A stretch of 64,000 nt of DNA from Tubulanus polymorphus (GCF_964204645.1 NC_134028.1:16543263-16607262); one strand, 5' to 3'. Numbered from the stretch's first letter, positions 1-14,264 are shown. The notes: generated by a model not told the origin, from the sequence alone. Numbers and translations: made by a program.

Positions 1-711
1 TTTGGCATTTCTTCGGTTTAATCTGTGGACGCGTTGGAATTTCACTTCGTCTGCATTGGTTATTTCCATCGTATTCTTCAGAATATCTCGAATCAAATTT
101 CCACAGTTCTCACGGTCAGCTTCAGGCACGCCATAGAATATCAGGTTGTCCCGTCTACTATAATTTTCGATATTACGTATGCGTTGGGCGTTTCGCTTCG
201 ATTGTTCATTTATATCCGTGATGAGCTATTTCGTTTTTATAATAATCTTTTCTAATTACATTGTGTTCCAAACGGGTATTAACAATTGAGTTCTTGACTG
301 CGGTCATTTCGGCTTCGACTTTCGTTACTCTTCCGGATAAATCGTTGATCGATTGGGAGATGGTTTCAATCTTTGCATTAAGATCAGGGAGTAAATTTAC
401 TTTCTCAATTACGGTATTCAGCATCAGTTCTAATTTGTTTTTCAATTTGCTGCAATCGGGACACCTTTCACAGTCCACTTTCGTGATTTTTCCGGTTTCT
501 AAGTTCAGGTACTCCAGGGTTCTATATTGTTCTGTTTCTGGACTCCTGTGGATATCGATCGTTTATCTCCAGGTCGGGGATCTCTATGCACGGTCACAGG
601 CGTTTGGTCACCTTGGTTGTACATTTTCACCGTGTTGTGATTATTCAAGCGGAACGGATTTCGGTATGTACGGTAGACGCTATACGGTATATCGCGACTT
701 AGAGTTTCCAA
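1..711 (-). pseudogene. LINE ORF1-like (RNA-binding coiled-coil protein) fragment
   Basis: Reading the minus strand, 478 to 206 encodes an open stretch of heptad-like sequence (residues about 25-70, e.g. LNAKIETISQSINDLSG), after a CxxC pair. A frame change near 210 leads into a second frame that carries NYSRRDNLIFYGVPE and continues to the window edge. A coiled coil followed by a 'SRRDNL.FYG.PE' RRM-like core is the hallmark of L1-type ORF1 proteins, which coat LINE RNA. Minus-strand sequence upstream to 711 is open in another frame and may be the N-terminal part. The frameshift and the window edge make it a remnant. No RT domain is visible because the element would continue left of position 1. 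Confidence 0.6.
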
Positions 712-3527
712 TGAAAATTTCGAGTGAAAATAAAGGTTTTGCGATGTCTATATATTACCGGACGAACCGATAAATGTTCTGACGTACTGTTTCTTATGGA
801 TAATCGCCAGTCACTGATATAATATTGGTACCCAGTTCCATCAGGAAACGGTCATTATAAAGGTTTTTGATCGAGCCAAAGTACAGCGTGTCCATTGGTG
901 TCCGCCATCTTGTGTATATCTTATTCAGTGTTATTACCAACTCGAAAATAACACATGTGAAAATGCAATGCTATTTGCGCCACTGGGGCACGGTGGAGCG
1001 TTCGCGTTGAAAACAGTAGTGTACAGTCGCGTAGGCAATAGGCCCATAGCCTTATACTCTCGTGTTCACTGCGTGTATGTATCAGTTATAGAGTACGCGC
1101 GCCACGGTGTAGGTCGCGCGTAACTACGATTTGTCCGAGTGAAGATGTAAGCTACTTAAAGCAATCCTATCGTGAAATTATTAAAAATCATGTCACTCAA
1201 TACACTTTATTTCGGCAGTAAACGGCACTGACTGGCCTCAAATTTGAAGAACTTGGGAGCTTCTGTCCTGATTGGTCCGTATGATAAAAATGAAAAAACC
1301 TCCGATGAAACCCAGGCTCTCATCAAGTTTGTACCGTATCTTATCGAGTCACTCATAGTTTTAGTTGTTTTACATCATTCAAGGGATGTATTACAATTAT
1401 GAACATTTGTTCAGACAAAAAGCCCATAATCAATTTATCAAGATGTCATCGTTTAATTTTCAATGAAATGATTTTTTGCATACCGGTAGCCTACGTGACA
1501 GATTTTTACTTCACACTAGTTTGGCGAGCCACTGGACCATTGGTCCTTTATTTCAATCTACAAATACATTGTTAAACACCCCTGATCTACCACCATACTC
1601 TCTATACCGCCAGAATCGTTCTGCACCGATGTGGTGCGGTATATCGGGGTTGACTGTACATTTATTTTTGTTAAACGTTCCTTGATTTTGTTTTCCTAAG
1701 TTTCACTTGAGTTTAAATTTGAAACCATTTTTAATTCTGAATATTAGTGTTACTAATGGTACCAATTTGAAGTATTCAGTAATTAGCAGAACTGTAGCCA
1801 AATTTGTCTTATTCGCTTTCGTACAGTTTAAATTCATCGAATTTTGTTAAGCCCGAATTAAGCGATAGGCTTATACGTACGTCTTTCGAATTTTCTCTTT
1901 CAAGAAAGAAAGGATATAATTTGATAACGCATGATTGAAAACATCAATCATGGTTGACACCGCTTGTAGTACTCACAATGAAGAAAACTTAAGTAGTTGT
2001 TTCAAAGTGAAGTCGCGTTCTTTGAGACCGTGAAATAGTTACGAATTATGCTTATGGATCAAAGACAAGCGTAAATGTATCAAAGGATAGTTGCATGGAA
2101 ACGTGTTAAATGTTTGAAGTAATAAACTGCATAATAAATCAGTTTTTAAAGATAGCCATATGATTTGGTCGAGACGTCAAATGAACATCTATTTTTTTCT
2201 TTATAATGTGGGTCGTTTACTTCTAATAGCCGAATTGACAATAACTTGACCATGGGAACGAGCTGTTAAATTTATCTGGTGTCTCGTTCGCGGAAAGTGA
2301 AATGATCTAGGTAAATAGACCCTTATATATCGCTATTGTACTACGGAAATCCGTGCGAAGCGATCAATAGAGAACGTACATCATAGTTGTCACACGCGTG
2401 CTGTTAAAAAACAAACAGATGAAACTGGGAGACGTGAGCCGCGCGCGTACTATAATTCAAGGATGATAAAATCTGGAAATTGCGAGTATAATAATATTAT
2501 GTATCAATCGTCTAATAAGGGGCTAAGAATTGTAGTGATTGGATTTAGAATAAAAGATTGTTGTTTGAAGAGTTAGTTCAGTATATCGCCAGTTGATGGT
2601 TTTAATTTGGTAATCTATCCTGCATTCGATTGCAATCCATATTAATTTATAGTTAGTATTTTATTTTTGACAATACTCAATGATTTGAATGTGAGCCACG
2701 GGCCATTTGGTCCGTTATTTTGTTCTTTCATTTCTTGAAAACTGTTAATTTATGGAATGAAATATCCTATTATATGATTATTATTAAATCTAATGCACAT
2801 TACCAATTGGATAGCTTAAATGAATTATTAATTCAATAAAAGTTACTGATCTTCTTGAATTCATATCTTTGGTTCTTTTTTATCATTCCAAGCCTCCAGT
2901 TTAAAAATTGATCACAGTTGGAAAATACTAATTATTTAGGCCCAACCAGGTTTTTTGTTTCGAATGTTCACTTTTAAAATATACATGAAATATTTTTTTT
3001 CCGACTTAACAACCAGGAAAAGAATTATTTTCGTTTTATCGCCTTCCGCCGTCACCCAATCGATTATAACCAAAATTATGAAATTTAATTCAGACCTCAT
3101 GTGTCCGAACAAAGTTTCGTAGTAGGCCTAGTTCTTTCCCATGCTTTGGCTGTGGCATATATTTCTATTATATCTGCAGAAATAATCATAAATGTGAGTA
3201 AATTATCTAAGGACTGAAAAATGCATTTTCAATGCATTTTCAATCACTTGGATATAACTTATACCCCTTATGTCCACTTTATGATTGAAAAATATGAAAA
3301 GAAAATTAGGCTTATATTTACGGTTGTACTGTTTTCTATTTTGTATGGACTACACTCTAAAATGCGTATAAAAACCCACATTTTATTTCCTTATAGACTT
3401 GTCGGTCAGTTAGTACAAGAATAAAATACCATAGAGGGTCAAGTCCAGTATCTTGTGAAATAGTGCGTAGATGTAGTTTTTCTAATTTTGAAAAGGTGTG
3501 ATTCTGCCAAGCTTATCAAATTTAGTC
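712..3527. other. Non-coding, no feature recognised
   Basis: Only short, composition-driven open frames occur on either strand, with no recognisable domain, tRNA box or long repeat. Host-like base composition. It is most likely intergenic or intronic host DNA. Confidence 0.6.
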
Positions 3528-3990
3528 CGGCACTCCCGACATACTCGACATTCCTGACATACCCGGCACTCCCGACATACCCGACAATGCCAACGTACAA
3601 GGCACTCCCGACAATCCCTAAATACCCGACACTCCCGGCAAGCCCGACATACCCGGGACTCTCAGCACCTCCATACATGACTATCCCGGCACATCTATAC
3701 CTCACTATCCCGGTACCTCTATAGCACGTTTATACTTCACTATCATTACAGCATCATCTATATACCTCACTATTGAGAACATCTATACCTCACTATGCAA
3801 TTCCCAGCATTCGGCAATCGGAAACCACGATGGAACTATTTTTACCTATTCCGGAGTCGAACCGCACCTCAATACCTCACTATCCCAGCACCTTTACTTC
3901 TCTATCCTGGGAGAGTCGGGTATGTTGGGATTGTCGGGAATGTCGGGTGTATCAGGAGTGTCGGGAGTGCCGGGTATGTCAGGGATTGCA
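3528..3990. repeat. Degenerate 9-bp-based minisatellite with inverted arms
   Basis: From 3528 to 3665 the sequence is a degenerate tandem array built on units like CACTCCCGACATACCCGA. From about 3680 to 3900 the phrase 'ctatacctcactatcccgg' recurs. At 3908-3990 the first unit appears again in reverse complement (GTCGGGAATGTCGGG). The two arms are therefore inverted relative to each other and could pair. The open frames of 78-89 codons here are by-products of the repeat, not genes. Confidence 0.75.
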
Positions 3991-6900
3991 TAGGCCTATA
4001 TGGCACTCAGGTTGAGAAGGGGGTGCGAGCTTCATCACGGGGCTCGTATCAGAGTAGTATATAGGTACAATAACGAAAACCTACAAACGAGCCCCCGTGC
4101 TGTTAATAGCTAGAAAATTCAATGACTGAGTAACAACTGCACAATATATTCATATAACTGAGAAACAACTTACGTTTAATATGTATTCTTTTTATAATCA
4201 AGTGAGTCGGCTGCGCTTCTTGTATATATATTTATATAAAATATAAGCAGTAACTGACGTTCAGGGAGGCTTGGTCAAGCGCACGACTTCAGGACCACCC
4301 ACCGGAATTAAAACTCATCTCCATCTAATTTAATTACATCATTTCGTCGGAAATATATACTGCCATGTGACTGTATAATGTAAAATTATCTCTTTTCAAC
4401 AAGTTTTCTTTAGCAATCCTGCAAAGTTAATTTACTGACAATCACTGTTCTATTTAAACTACCCGTCCACATAAATTCGGGTCGTTTAAAAACCTAATTA
4501 TCAGGTATGTAGGCCTTCTACCAAAAGACGACTGAGCTATTAGGGCACCAAACTACCGTGCAAACAATAGAAAGCTGAAATAAACATTACAGTCATATAA
4601 CTGATGTTTGCCTACCTTTGAAAATACCATTTCGTTGCTGCTGTTTGGCACACAATAATGATTGGAATAGCCTGCTTCCATAGCTTTGCGACCGATAGTC
4701 ATTTTCATTTGATTTCTTATACCTCGATTGTCACAGTTTATGATGCTTTGATATCCCTATTCCGAATACCAGTATCCACTCGCAGTCTAGTGTATCATGC
4801 CGATGACTGTATACAAGCGCTCAACGCAATGCGTTTTCCATACGTGAATCGATTCTGAGATTAATGTCGCAATGGCAACGATCGATTTTGTATAAGTACC
4901 GTTGCATGTAACAGTAGTGTAACCAGTGGAGGCGAGTTTTCCTGGTAAGTCGTACCGTGTGGTCCTATCTCCCGATGTGGCCCACTTTAACACCAGAAGA
5001 CATCCACATCGATACATGTTGGATACGTATATATATCATGCAATGCTAGAATATGTAAGAATAGCTCAACATAAGCCAATCCCTTGATATTGAAGGAATT
5101 TTTTCAAATGAAGAATTATTCGTGAAAAGATGCAAAGCATTTTAGAGGAATTCAGAAATCACTTTAGCAACGATAATTTGATTATACGAGTTGATCAATT
5201 GAAACTTTTACTGAAGGGGAATATATCTTCATTTGAAGTGCACATATGAAAGGCTGAATCCAAGAACATGTTTATCGCACTTTTGAGCCCAAACGTCTAC
5301 TTTTACTTAGTAGTCACTTGAGAACAATAAGCAATTAACGATATCAGCTACTTTTCCAGTAGTATACATTTCAAAACAGTCACTCTGAAATAGTATTCCT
5401 TTCAATTCGGTTGGTTTTCTATAGTGGCTGTTTCGATGAGTCTACTATTGAAAAGTGACCATTTTAAAACATCTGGTTTCGATAGTGCACACTAGCAGTA
5501 GAGGTGACTGTAAAACCACCCGCATGTAAACAGTGACTTTGTGATAGTAACTTTTACCGTAACAGCTACTCTCAAAACACATCGTTTCTAAAAGTCAACT
5601 ATTGAAAAGTGACCATTTTGAGATCGCTTGCCAGATTCCCTGTTATAAATACACTGTAGCAACATATGCTTCAGATTTGCAGTGATACGTGACAATATAA
5701 ACATACTGATAATTCTACTCATGCTATACTTTGGGGTATAGTTCTATTTAGAGCGACTCAGTTAAGATCTGAAGATATTGTAGATACTCTTTGAGGATGT
5801 GAAATGTGATGAGCGATTCCCAACTCTAACCAATAAAAGTCAAGATTGGAGTTAGATTTGTTTACAAATTGTCAATAGTTATGTAGTGTTAGGATTAATC
5901 GAAATGTCCTTCTTTTCATGGCGATATGATTTAATAAAGAATTCAATTTGAACAAATGCAACTTCCAAGCATAGGTCTGCATTTATTTTTGGTAAATTCT
6001 TAGATTAAAAGCGCAATCATAAATCCAGGCTATAACCTCTCATTATTGAAATGGAACGCGTTCTCAAATGTTTTGATACTTTCTCAGTTTGTATCAAAAA
6101 TATTGCCGATTTTTGGTCCTTATGTCCTGAAAAATGATAGATTTACAGTGTACAATCGTACAAACGTGTCATCTATACCACAAAACACTTTATTTCCTGA
6201 CCAATTTATGATGTTATGTCTGGGCCATAGACCTCAATATCTGCCTGTGATCTCAACTTTCAATTAAGATTACGTAAGCTACTCGTGCCCAAAACGCGGC
6301 AGGCGCACAATAGAAAGTTCCGCGCAAGGTACTTTTATTGTCGCCGACGTAGAGGACCGATATTTTGCTAATTGGATTCGGGAGGTTTAAACCTCCCAAG
6401 GTCAATTTACTAAAATTGTGACCTTCAGGGAGATTCTACGAAATGCCGATCGTAATCAATTTTGGTAGAACTTTATACCATAATGCTCACTGGTTTTAAT
6501 GTCAAACCATGTAGTCCATATTTGGTAAGTTGTAAATTACTTAAAACCGAAAGAAAAACCCATTATTGGATCGAGTTTTTCCTAATTACACGAATTACTT
6601 GAAATATCTACTAAATGAAATGTATACACAATACCAATAAGAACAACCTGATTTGATTCTGTTCGGAATTCATTCCTATATTTTCAGTAGTAGGCAGTAT
6701 TTCTTAATGATTTTTTCTATAGCGTCATTTCAGCCATGGACTGTAAAAAAACGTTACTGATTCCATGGTTTAGCTCGTTTTCGAGTAAAATATTGCATTT
6801 GATTCATTTCCCGTTGTGGTGTTGTCAAAGCTATATTTTCACAGTCCGATCAGTGATACAAATAGCTACTCAGTTACCAACGGTATAGCCAATAATCTAC

Positions 6901-8930
6901 AGAACCACCCGAATAGCGAAAATTAGCAAATTGTACCAGTGATGCCAGTTTTTGTCATGATTTTAACGAACATGTCATTCAATAATCGATGTGATCGGGT
7001 AAAAACTCGCCCCGTAAAGGTCCCTTTCAGTAAAAATCCCCTAGTTAAATATACCCCAAGGTAAAGGCCCCTGGTAAAAAACCCGAAGAAAGATTTTTCA
7101 GTGTCTAGTTGGATGTTCTTTTCTTGTTCCTCTGTATACCTGTATACCTTCTCTATCAGATAGAAATGTTGTTAACTGCAACTATCCGTTAATCAAACTG
7201 TTGAATTATTTCTTATAATCGGGAGTGATGAAAAGTTAGGAATGAAAATTAACGGTTTAGCTACTTGTATTTAGTTTAAAATCATGTGTTCTGCTTTAAC
7301 AAATGCACTGTTTTATCTAAAAATATTATTTGACCCGAGTGCCTCAATCAGGGCTACATCAACAGTCCATCTCACTGATTACTTAATCACAAATAATCAC
7401 CAGCCATTGAAATGTTTAATCCTCATACAATACAATACAATTATCTCAAATCTAAATTTCATGAGATAAATGCTCCTAGATTTCATAGGTTTTATTCCAA
7501 CTGTTGCGACAGTCATATCAAAACTGGACTATTCATATCAATAGACGTTAAAATGGACTGTTAATATATGAAAAGTCTTTAAGGCCATATCATATATCTG
7601 AAGTGCGCTATGTTTTGCCTTGCAGTAATAATTTGATTTGTCACATGATTACTCCATATCTTCATATAATTTCCAAATAAACGAATACATTTCCATTGTT
7701 ATGTTAAATGACATCAGCAAAAGCAAATAGACACAAACTACTACACTACTGTGTTTAGGATGGTTTAAGAGATTGGACGCCGATTGATACCAAAACTAGA
7801 TTTCATGCAATCATTTTCTTTCCTTAAAATCGTTGCGAATTAACGCCTGAGTGTTCGACTCTGGACGAACGGTTAATGGAATTTAATCGGCTTTGTCTTT
7901 CTATAGCCGACTAGCTATTGAATACCAGTGATTAAGCCATAAGTAAATAAAGAAGTTACTTGGGATGTTTAATTAATTGATGACAATGTACAAGTAAAAC
8001 CAGGCCTATGAGACACCCTGTAAAATGATATCATGCAAGATATTGATATAAGCGTATTTTAGTCCTGATTTGAATGAATGTACCCACATTTTAGGCAATG
8101 AATCGAGACTTGGTTTTATCCCATAGCGTCAGCGCTAGTACATGCTTGAGATGAGATTGTTGGTTTATATTTTGAACTCTGTAAAGAAGTTTTGTACATT
8201 TAAGCGTGAATGACGCACTGTGATGAACTATTGTACCAAATAACATATTAAATTCAATGAAAGAATCTTAATGTTCCAAAAGGTATATAAGTGTAGTTAA
8301 GATTAATAGTTCTTTTTTTTCTTAATGAAAACCGATGATTTAAAATAATTTAGGTTATATCCCCAAAGTAAAAATCCCCCGGTAAAATATTCCAAATATT
8401 TGATTTAACTAACATAAAATCAACACAATTTATTATGTTCAAAAAAACTCAACTCATAGATTCTAGATTTTATTGCATTTCTATTAACTGAAGATGATAG
8501 TAATGATGTATAGATGTATAATATGATGACCGAACGTTTGATGAGGAATAACTACTGTGGTTAGATACAATTCTCATTCTCAGGGTACGAATCGGTTGAT
8601 TGAATTCGGTCATTTAAACTACTGGCTAATTTACAGTGGTCACTATTGAAACGATTATTTGAAGTGCCCTTGAAATCAAGATAGATTCCTGTTGCGTAAA
8701 TTAACTAATTTTTAAGCGACCACCTTCTATATACCGGTATTCGGTTAGCTCTTGGTTAGCCAGAAGTTTTACCATACAGACTCAGACTAGATGATTGAAT
8801 TAAATCTTTGAATCAAAATATTGTCACTGGAGTAAATATATATTCCTTATTACACTTTCAGCAGTGATCATATTTTACATGTAAATTGAAGGTATTACTG
8901 TCATCTAAAGTTAATAAGGTATTAGAATCG
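3991..8930. other. Non-coding host DNA with minor short repeats
   Basis: No gene supported. Two copies of 'actattgaaaagtgaccattt' lie about 160 bp apart (near 5444 and 5606), embedded in related phrases from 5340 to 5640, and look like a small degraded repeat. A phrase of the type 'taaaaatcccc(t/c)(a/g)gt' recurs near 7033 and 8365 and in reverse near 9580. Everything else appears unstructured. Confidence 0.55.
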
Positions 8931-9090
8931 CAAAATTTAAGTTGTTCAAAACCAACATGAAAATGAGAAGAAAATACACAATATCCGTGTATGGTGAATA
9001 ACGAGACAAATCCCACAATGAATTCAGCTAAATATCCAATGTTCTACGAGCAATGTTTCGGCTAATGCTATTAGCCATCATCAGGCCCCC
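8930..9090 (-). mobile_element. Penelope-like element 3' tail remnant
   Basis: On the minus strand this stretch has CTGATGA (9084-9078), a perfect stem GGCTAAT/ATTAGCC with a 3-nt loop, then GAAAC, followed downstream by a tail containing 'tgtgggattt'. The same order (CTGANGA, one extra T, 6-7 bp stem, GAAAC, later tgggatttt) occurs at the 3' end of the Penelope-like element near 26.9 kb. The part expected after GAAAC for a full hammerhead is not conserved, so a working ribozyme is unlikely. No coding part remains. The call rests on motif order alone. Confidence 0.45.
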
Positions 9091-9645
9091 GTCAACATGA
9101 AAATATTGATACGTAAATCGAATCCATATCATAAGCATACTTATTATTGTACAAATGAAATTAGGAAATACGACAAATTAACAGTTCATTAATACTTAAA
9201 TAATGCTTAAAGTTATCGCACAGTTCACATCGCTCGCAAGCAGCTCGCAAGTTAAAAAGATTTCATCGCCAATTAAAATATATTACAAGCTCGAAGTTAA
9301 GATATTCCAAATTAAGAGTTCTTTATTTCTAATATTTTATCGCACAGCACAGTGAAATATACCACAAGTCAAAAAGAGTTATTTAGTTCGAATTAAAAGA
9401 TAGTATGAATAAAAAGTTCATTAATTTCATTTATTCTATGAATTAATTTAAAGATTTATTTCAACAAAAGAGTTTAATGCACAGTTCAAATATATTGCAG
9501 TTGTATTGTGGATGAATATGTTTGAATAAATATCGTGCTTTCAAATGTTCTTGAAAAATCGCCAAGTGAGGATTTTACCTAGGGGATTTTTATCTACAAC
9601 CATCTAAAATGCCCCAGGCCCAACATCCAGTAGGTTTATGGCGAA
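9091..9645. other. Left flank of the Polinton nest, no gene seen
   Basis: A+T-rich flank with the word 'aaaaagatttcat' type runs and no convincing ORF. The switch to Polinton-derived sequence occurs near 9646, within a short open frame that joins host and element sequence. Confidence 0.5.
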
Positions 9646-10097
9646 AAAATCAAATACATTTATTTTTAGATTATTATCTCTTTCTATTTTTGGGATATTT
9701 TTAAATCTGACAGGATAATTATCTATCTTATGATTATTTTCAAATGGTTTATAATGTTTTAATCTAAAACTATGTTGTTTATAATCTTCAACTGGGTGTA
9801 AGTAACTAATTATTGACCATAGAAAACATTTATCATCTTCATTTTGTACATTTATAACAGCATTAGTTTTAAATGGTAGTTTGATATAACTTGATCCATT
9901 TATATTATCATCTTTATAATATGATAAATTATTTTCATCAATTGGTTTCGATTTAGTTAATTTATTATATTTTGTATTGTATACATGTAAAGTCATAAAT
10001 ATTATTTCATCAAATATTAATCCAAATCCTTCAAAATATTTCTCTTCTATTTTACTTTTTATTTCACTATAACATTTATTTAATTTATCATCTATAT
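9646..10097 (-). repeat. Inverted duplicate of polymerase B N-terminal segment
   Basis: The reverse complement of this segment matches 10804-11254 almost base for base, so the two form a roughly 450-bp inverted repeat around a 0.7-kb spacer. Translated on minus it gives the same protein stretch as the polymerase pseudogene (e.g. ENNLSYYKDDNINGSS). It ends at 9646 in host-like sequence. It could be a local foldback duplication or the stub of a third element copy. Confidence 0.8.
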
Positions 10098-10151
10098 ATT
10101 ATAGAATACATCATATTTTGAAATTTAAAAAAAAGTCAGTTACCCTTTAAA

Positions 10152-13100
10152 ATGGAAGCAGATAAGAAGTACTCCCGTCCAACATGTAAAATCAATATAG
10201 ATAAATCTAAAAAAGCAAGACATAATAAAACTAAATCTCACTTAGAGAATAAATAGAAATTAGAATATAAAGATGATATATTAGAAACTAAATTAGATGA
10301 AATGAAGAATGAAAAAGAAATATATAAATGTGATACATGTAATCAATCATTCAGTTACAAAAGATATTATGAACAACATTTAAAATCTAAAAATCATATT
10401 AGAAATATTAATAATGATATTTTAGGTGAAGATTATTTTGATAAAGATAATGATAAGAAACATAAGACAATTAAAAAAATGAAAAATAAATTAAAAAATA
10501 AAAGACCATACATGGAAGATGTTAGAAATTATATTAATTCATTAGATAATAATAAAGAAATAGAGATAACTGAAGCATTTAAAAGTGATATTGGTCCAGC
10601 AGCTATCGAGTTTAAATTTTATAAAGGTAAAACGTTAGAAGAAAATTAAAAACATTTAGAAAATATGAAAAATATTATAAAAATAATTACTGATGTTGAA
10701 TACCCTAAAATTAGTATATCAGTTAAAAGTAAATTTATAAAATCTGAAGATAAACCAATATATAATATAAATTCCCATTCACAACATATTATTTCAAAAC
10801 AACATATAGATGATAAATTAAATAAATGTTATAGTGAAGTAAAAAGTAAAATAGAAGAGAAATATTTTGAAGGATTTGGATTAATAGTTGATGAAATAAT
10901 ATTTATGACTTTACATGTATACAATACAAAATATAATAAATTAACTAAATCGAAACCAATTGATGAAAATAATTTATCATATTATAAAGATGATAATATA
11001 AATGGATCAAGTTATATCAAACTACCATTTAAAACTAATGCTGTTATAAATGTACAAAATGAAGATGATAAATGTTTTCTATGGTCAATAATTAGTTACT
11101 TACACCCAGTTGAAGATTATAAACAACATAGTCTTAGATTAAAACATTATAAACCATTTGAAAATAATCAAAAGATAGATAATTATCCTGTCAGATTTAA
11201 AAATATCCCAAAAATAGAAAGAGATAATAATCTAAAAATAAATGTATTTGATTTATTCAAATAACCAAAAACAAAAGGTAATAATACAACACATTATACA
11301 TTAGAACCTTTATATCTATCAAAAGATTATGATTCAAATGGTGTTATAGATATATTATATTATGCAAATCATTTTATGTGGATTAAAAGAAATGATTCAT
11401 TTTTCAAATCAGAAAATGATTTTGAAAATAAAATATATCTATGTAGAAAATGGTTAAATAAATTCAGTAATGAAAGTGCATTATTAAATCATAAAAGGTT
11501 ATGTGATAATCATGATTATTGTAAAATGATTTTACCAAATGGAAAAGATAAAATATTAGAATTCAAGAAATATTTTTACAAAAATAAAGTACTATTTGTA
11601 ATATATGGTGATTTTGAATCACTAAATAAAGAATTAACTGATCAAGATAGAAAATAAATATATTATAAAAGAAAGAAATTAAATTCTAATCAAAATGATG
11701 TAATTGATTATTCAGATCCTCTAATAACAAATACTATTAAAAAGATTCATCAAAGTGCTGCAGCTTTTGGGCTATATATTAAATCTGATTATCCAGAACT
11801 AATTGAAAGTGAATATTATCATTATAGAAATGAAAATGTTATCAATCATTTTTGTAACTTATTAATTGAATATGAAGTAAAATTTCATAAATTGTTAAAT
11901 GAAAATACATGTACAGATAATAATTATGACAGAAGATAAAGAAGAATTTTAGTTTGCAGATAAATGTTTTTATTTTGAAAAGATATTTAATCTAAAAGAT
12001 AAAAAAGTAAGAGATCATAATCATTTGAATGGAAAGTTTAGAGGCGCAGCGCATGAGAATTGTAACTTACAAGCAAAGAAAATCAATTTTGTTCCAGTTA
12101 TATTTCATAATTTATCAGGATATGACGCACATTTATTTATCAAACAGTTATGCCATAAAATAGAAGAAATCAATAATGAAATAGAAATATTAAATTCAAA
12201 TAGATCAAAAGATAAAATACCAACTTCTAAATTTAAGATATTAGCTAAAACATCTGAGAATTATATATCTTTCCAATTTGGGCGTCTAAGATTTATAGAT
12301 TCATATAGATTTTTAAGCAGTTCATTAGATAATTTATCAAAATCATTAGTTGATGATGAATTAAATATATTAAACTCTTTCCATGCTAACTTCCTGAAAA
12401 TCAGATCCCGAGACTGTGCTAACTTTATTTCGAAAAAAAATTTTTTTCGAAAAATATTGGGTTCTCAAACTTCTAGACGGTCTAATACGCTTCCCTACAC
12501 TAAAATATGATGATTCAGCTTGTTTCTGATGATCTAGCAATTCTGGGGTCGTTAGGGGCCCCCAAAATGTCCAAAAAAAATTTGACCTACTTTCGGGTCA
12601 TTCGGGTACCCCTACCCCTAACTGCAGCTTCATATTCTCTCTATATATCTCCATTATATCCACTGCGCTATGCATAGACACCGTATACCAGCCGCTGTGT
12701 CTACTTATAAAGCTTTCAATTTTGCCCTACTTTGTTTACACAACTTGACCTCAATTCACCGATAATGACTTTCGTGACCTAGATAGATTTTATTCATACA
12801 CCCGCCAGCGAACTCGAACAAAAACAAGTCCCTGGGGTTGCCGGGACTACCAGGCATACATACAAGCCGTATAAGCTTTATACATTTTATGCCATTTAGA
12901 CAGTAAGGGGATATATAGGTCATCCAACTGTGACGTGGCGTCACACCCGCACAAACTAGCGTCCGGTCACAGTTAGCATGGAAAGCAACATTATCCAAAT
13001 AATGATGATTTTCAATTAATGAGATATAAAGGAGCAATTCCATATTCATTCTATAAAAATCATAATGATTTCAATATAACTGAATTATTAAAAGAACAAT

Positions 13101-14225
13101 TCGATGATGAATTAAGATCCGAATGTGTTAAAGATGAAATTTATAAAAGAACATTGAATATTTGCAATCATTTTGGGATGAAAAATCATGGACAATTAGT
13201 AGATTTATATTTAAAATCAGATGTATTATTATTAACTGATATATTTGAAAGGTTTAGAGATCTAAAATATTTTAATATAGATCCATGTCATTGTTATTCG
13301 AGTCCAGGTTTAACTTGGGACTGTGGTTTAAAATTTACAGATATAAAAATGGATTTGTTAACAAATATAAATCAATTACGAGGAGGAGTTTCAGGTGTAT
13401 TGGGTGATAGATATTTCAATATAAATGATAACCCTGGATATAAGTTATTATATATAGATGCAAATAATCTATATGGTTGGGCAATGATGGATTACATATC
13501 CTAAATTCATTGGTAACAGAATATTTGATGAAAATTTAGCTGCAGTTAAAATGAGGAGAACTTCTATGAAATTTAATAAACCAATTTATGTTGGGGCAAC
13601 AGTTTTAGAAATATCAAAATTATTAATGTATGAATTATATTATAACGTATTACAACCTCATTTTGGAGAAAAGCATATAGAAATCTTATATTTTGATACT
13701 GACAGTTACATATAAAAGATTAAAACTAATAACCTAACAGATGATTTAAAAACATTAAAACATCATTTTGATTTCAGTAACTATCCAAAAGATCATGAAT
13801 TGTTTAACAAAGATAATAAAAAGGTGCCCGGTAAATAAAGATGAATTAGGTGGTGAAGAAATGATTGAATTTATAGGCATTAGGTCTAAAATGTATTCAT
13901 ATAAAACTAAAACTCATGAAGCTAAAAAGTTAAAAGGAATAACCAAAAGTGTAGTAGAAAAGAATATTCATTTCAAAGATTATATCAATTGTATATTCAA
14001 TGAAGAAGTTAGAAAACATAAGATGAAATGTTTAAGATCAGAAGATCACGAGATGTTTATTGAAGAGATAGAGAAGATAAGTTTGAATCCTTTCGATGAT
14101 AAAAGATATATTTTAGATGATGGAATTCATACAGTCGCTTATGGTTGCAATTTAGATGAATACTTAAAGTTCAAAAGAGAAGAAACAAAGAGAATGAGAT
14201 TATGAAAAGGATTCTAACATGTTAA
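10152..14225 (+). pseudogene. Zinc-finger / protein-primed-type DNA polymerase B, outer copy
   Basis: This would be the replicative DNA polymerase of the outer Polinton. The frame begins at an ATG equal to that of the inner copy and shows C2H2-type zinc-finger sequence, the exonuclease motifs (YGDFES at about 11.61 kb, NLSGYDAH at 12.11 kb), polymerase motif A (DANNLYGWAM, 13.46-13.49 kb) and motif C (YFDTDS, 13.69 kb). Breaks: TAG at 10254, TAA at 10647, 11262 and 11655, several frameshifts, a MITE at 12377-12985, and a large deletion near 13495 that removes the region between motif A and beyond motif B. The first zinc-finger cysteine is also lost. It cannot make an active polymerase. Confidence 0.85.
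12377..12985. mobile_element. MITE-like insertion in polymerase B
   Basis: A 609-bp block with host-like composition interrupts the A+T-rich polymerase reading frame. It is bounded by 15-bp terminal inverted repeats, CTTTCCATGCTAACT at 12377-12391 and its reverse complement at 12971-12985. Polymerase homology resumes at about 12988. No transposase frame is inside. The target duplication is short and unclear (AAC is possible). The superfamily was not recognised. Confidence 0.75.
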
Positions 14226-14264
14226 TCGGCTTTAATTCAATTTTAATAAAAATATTCATAATAA

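Noticed and set aside
3439-4064. Pro/Thr/Tyr-rich and Gly/Val-rich open frames of 78-89 codons
   Set aside because: They are translations of the tandem minisatellite in several frames.
10254-11657. In-frame stops as evidence for a changed genetic code or stop-codon recoding
   Set aside because: TAA, TAG and TGA all occur, at different places in the two copies and together with frameshifts, so decay explains them better.
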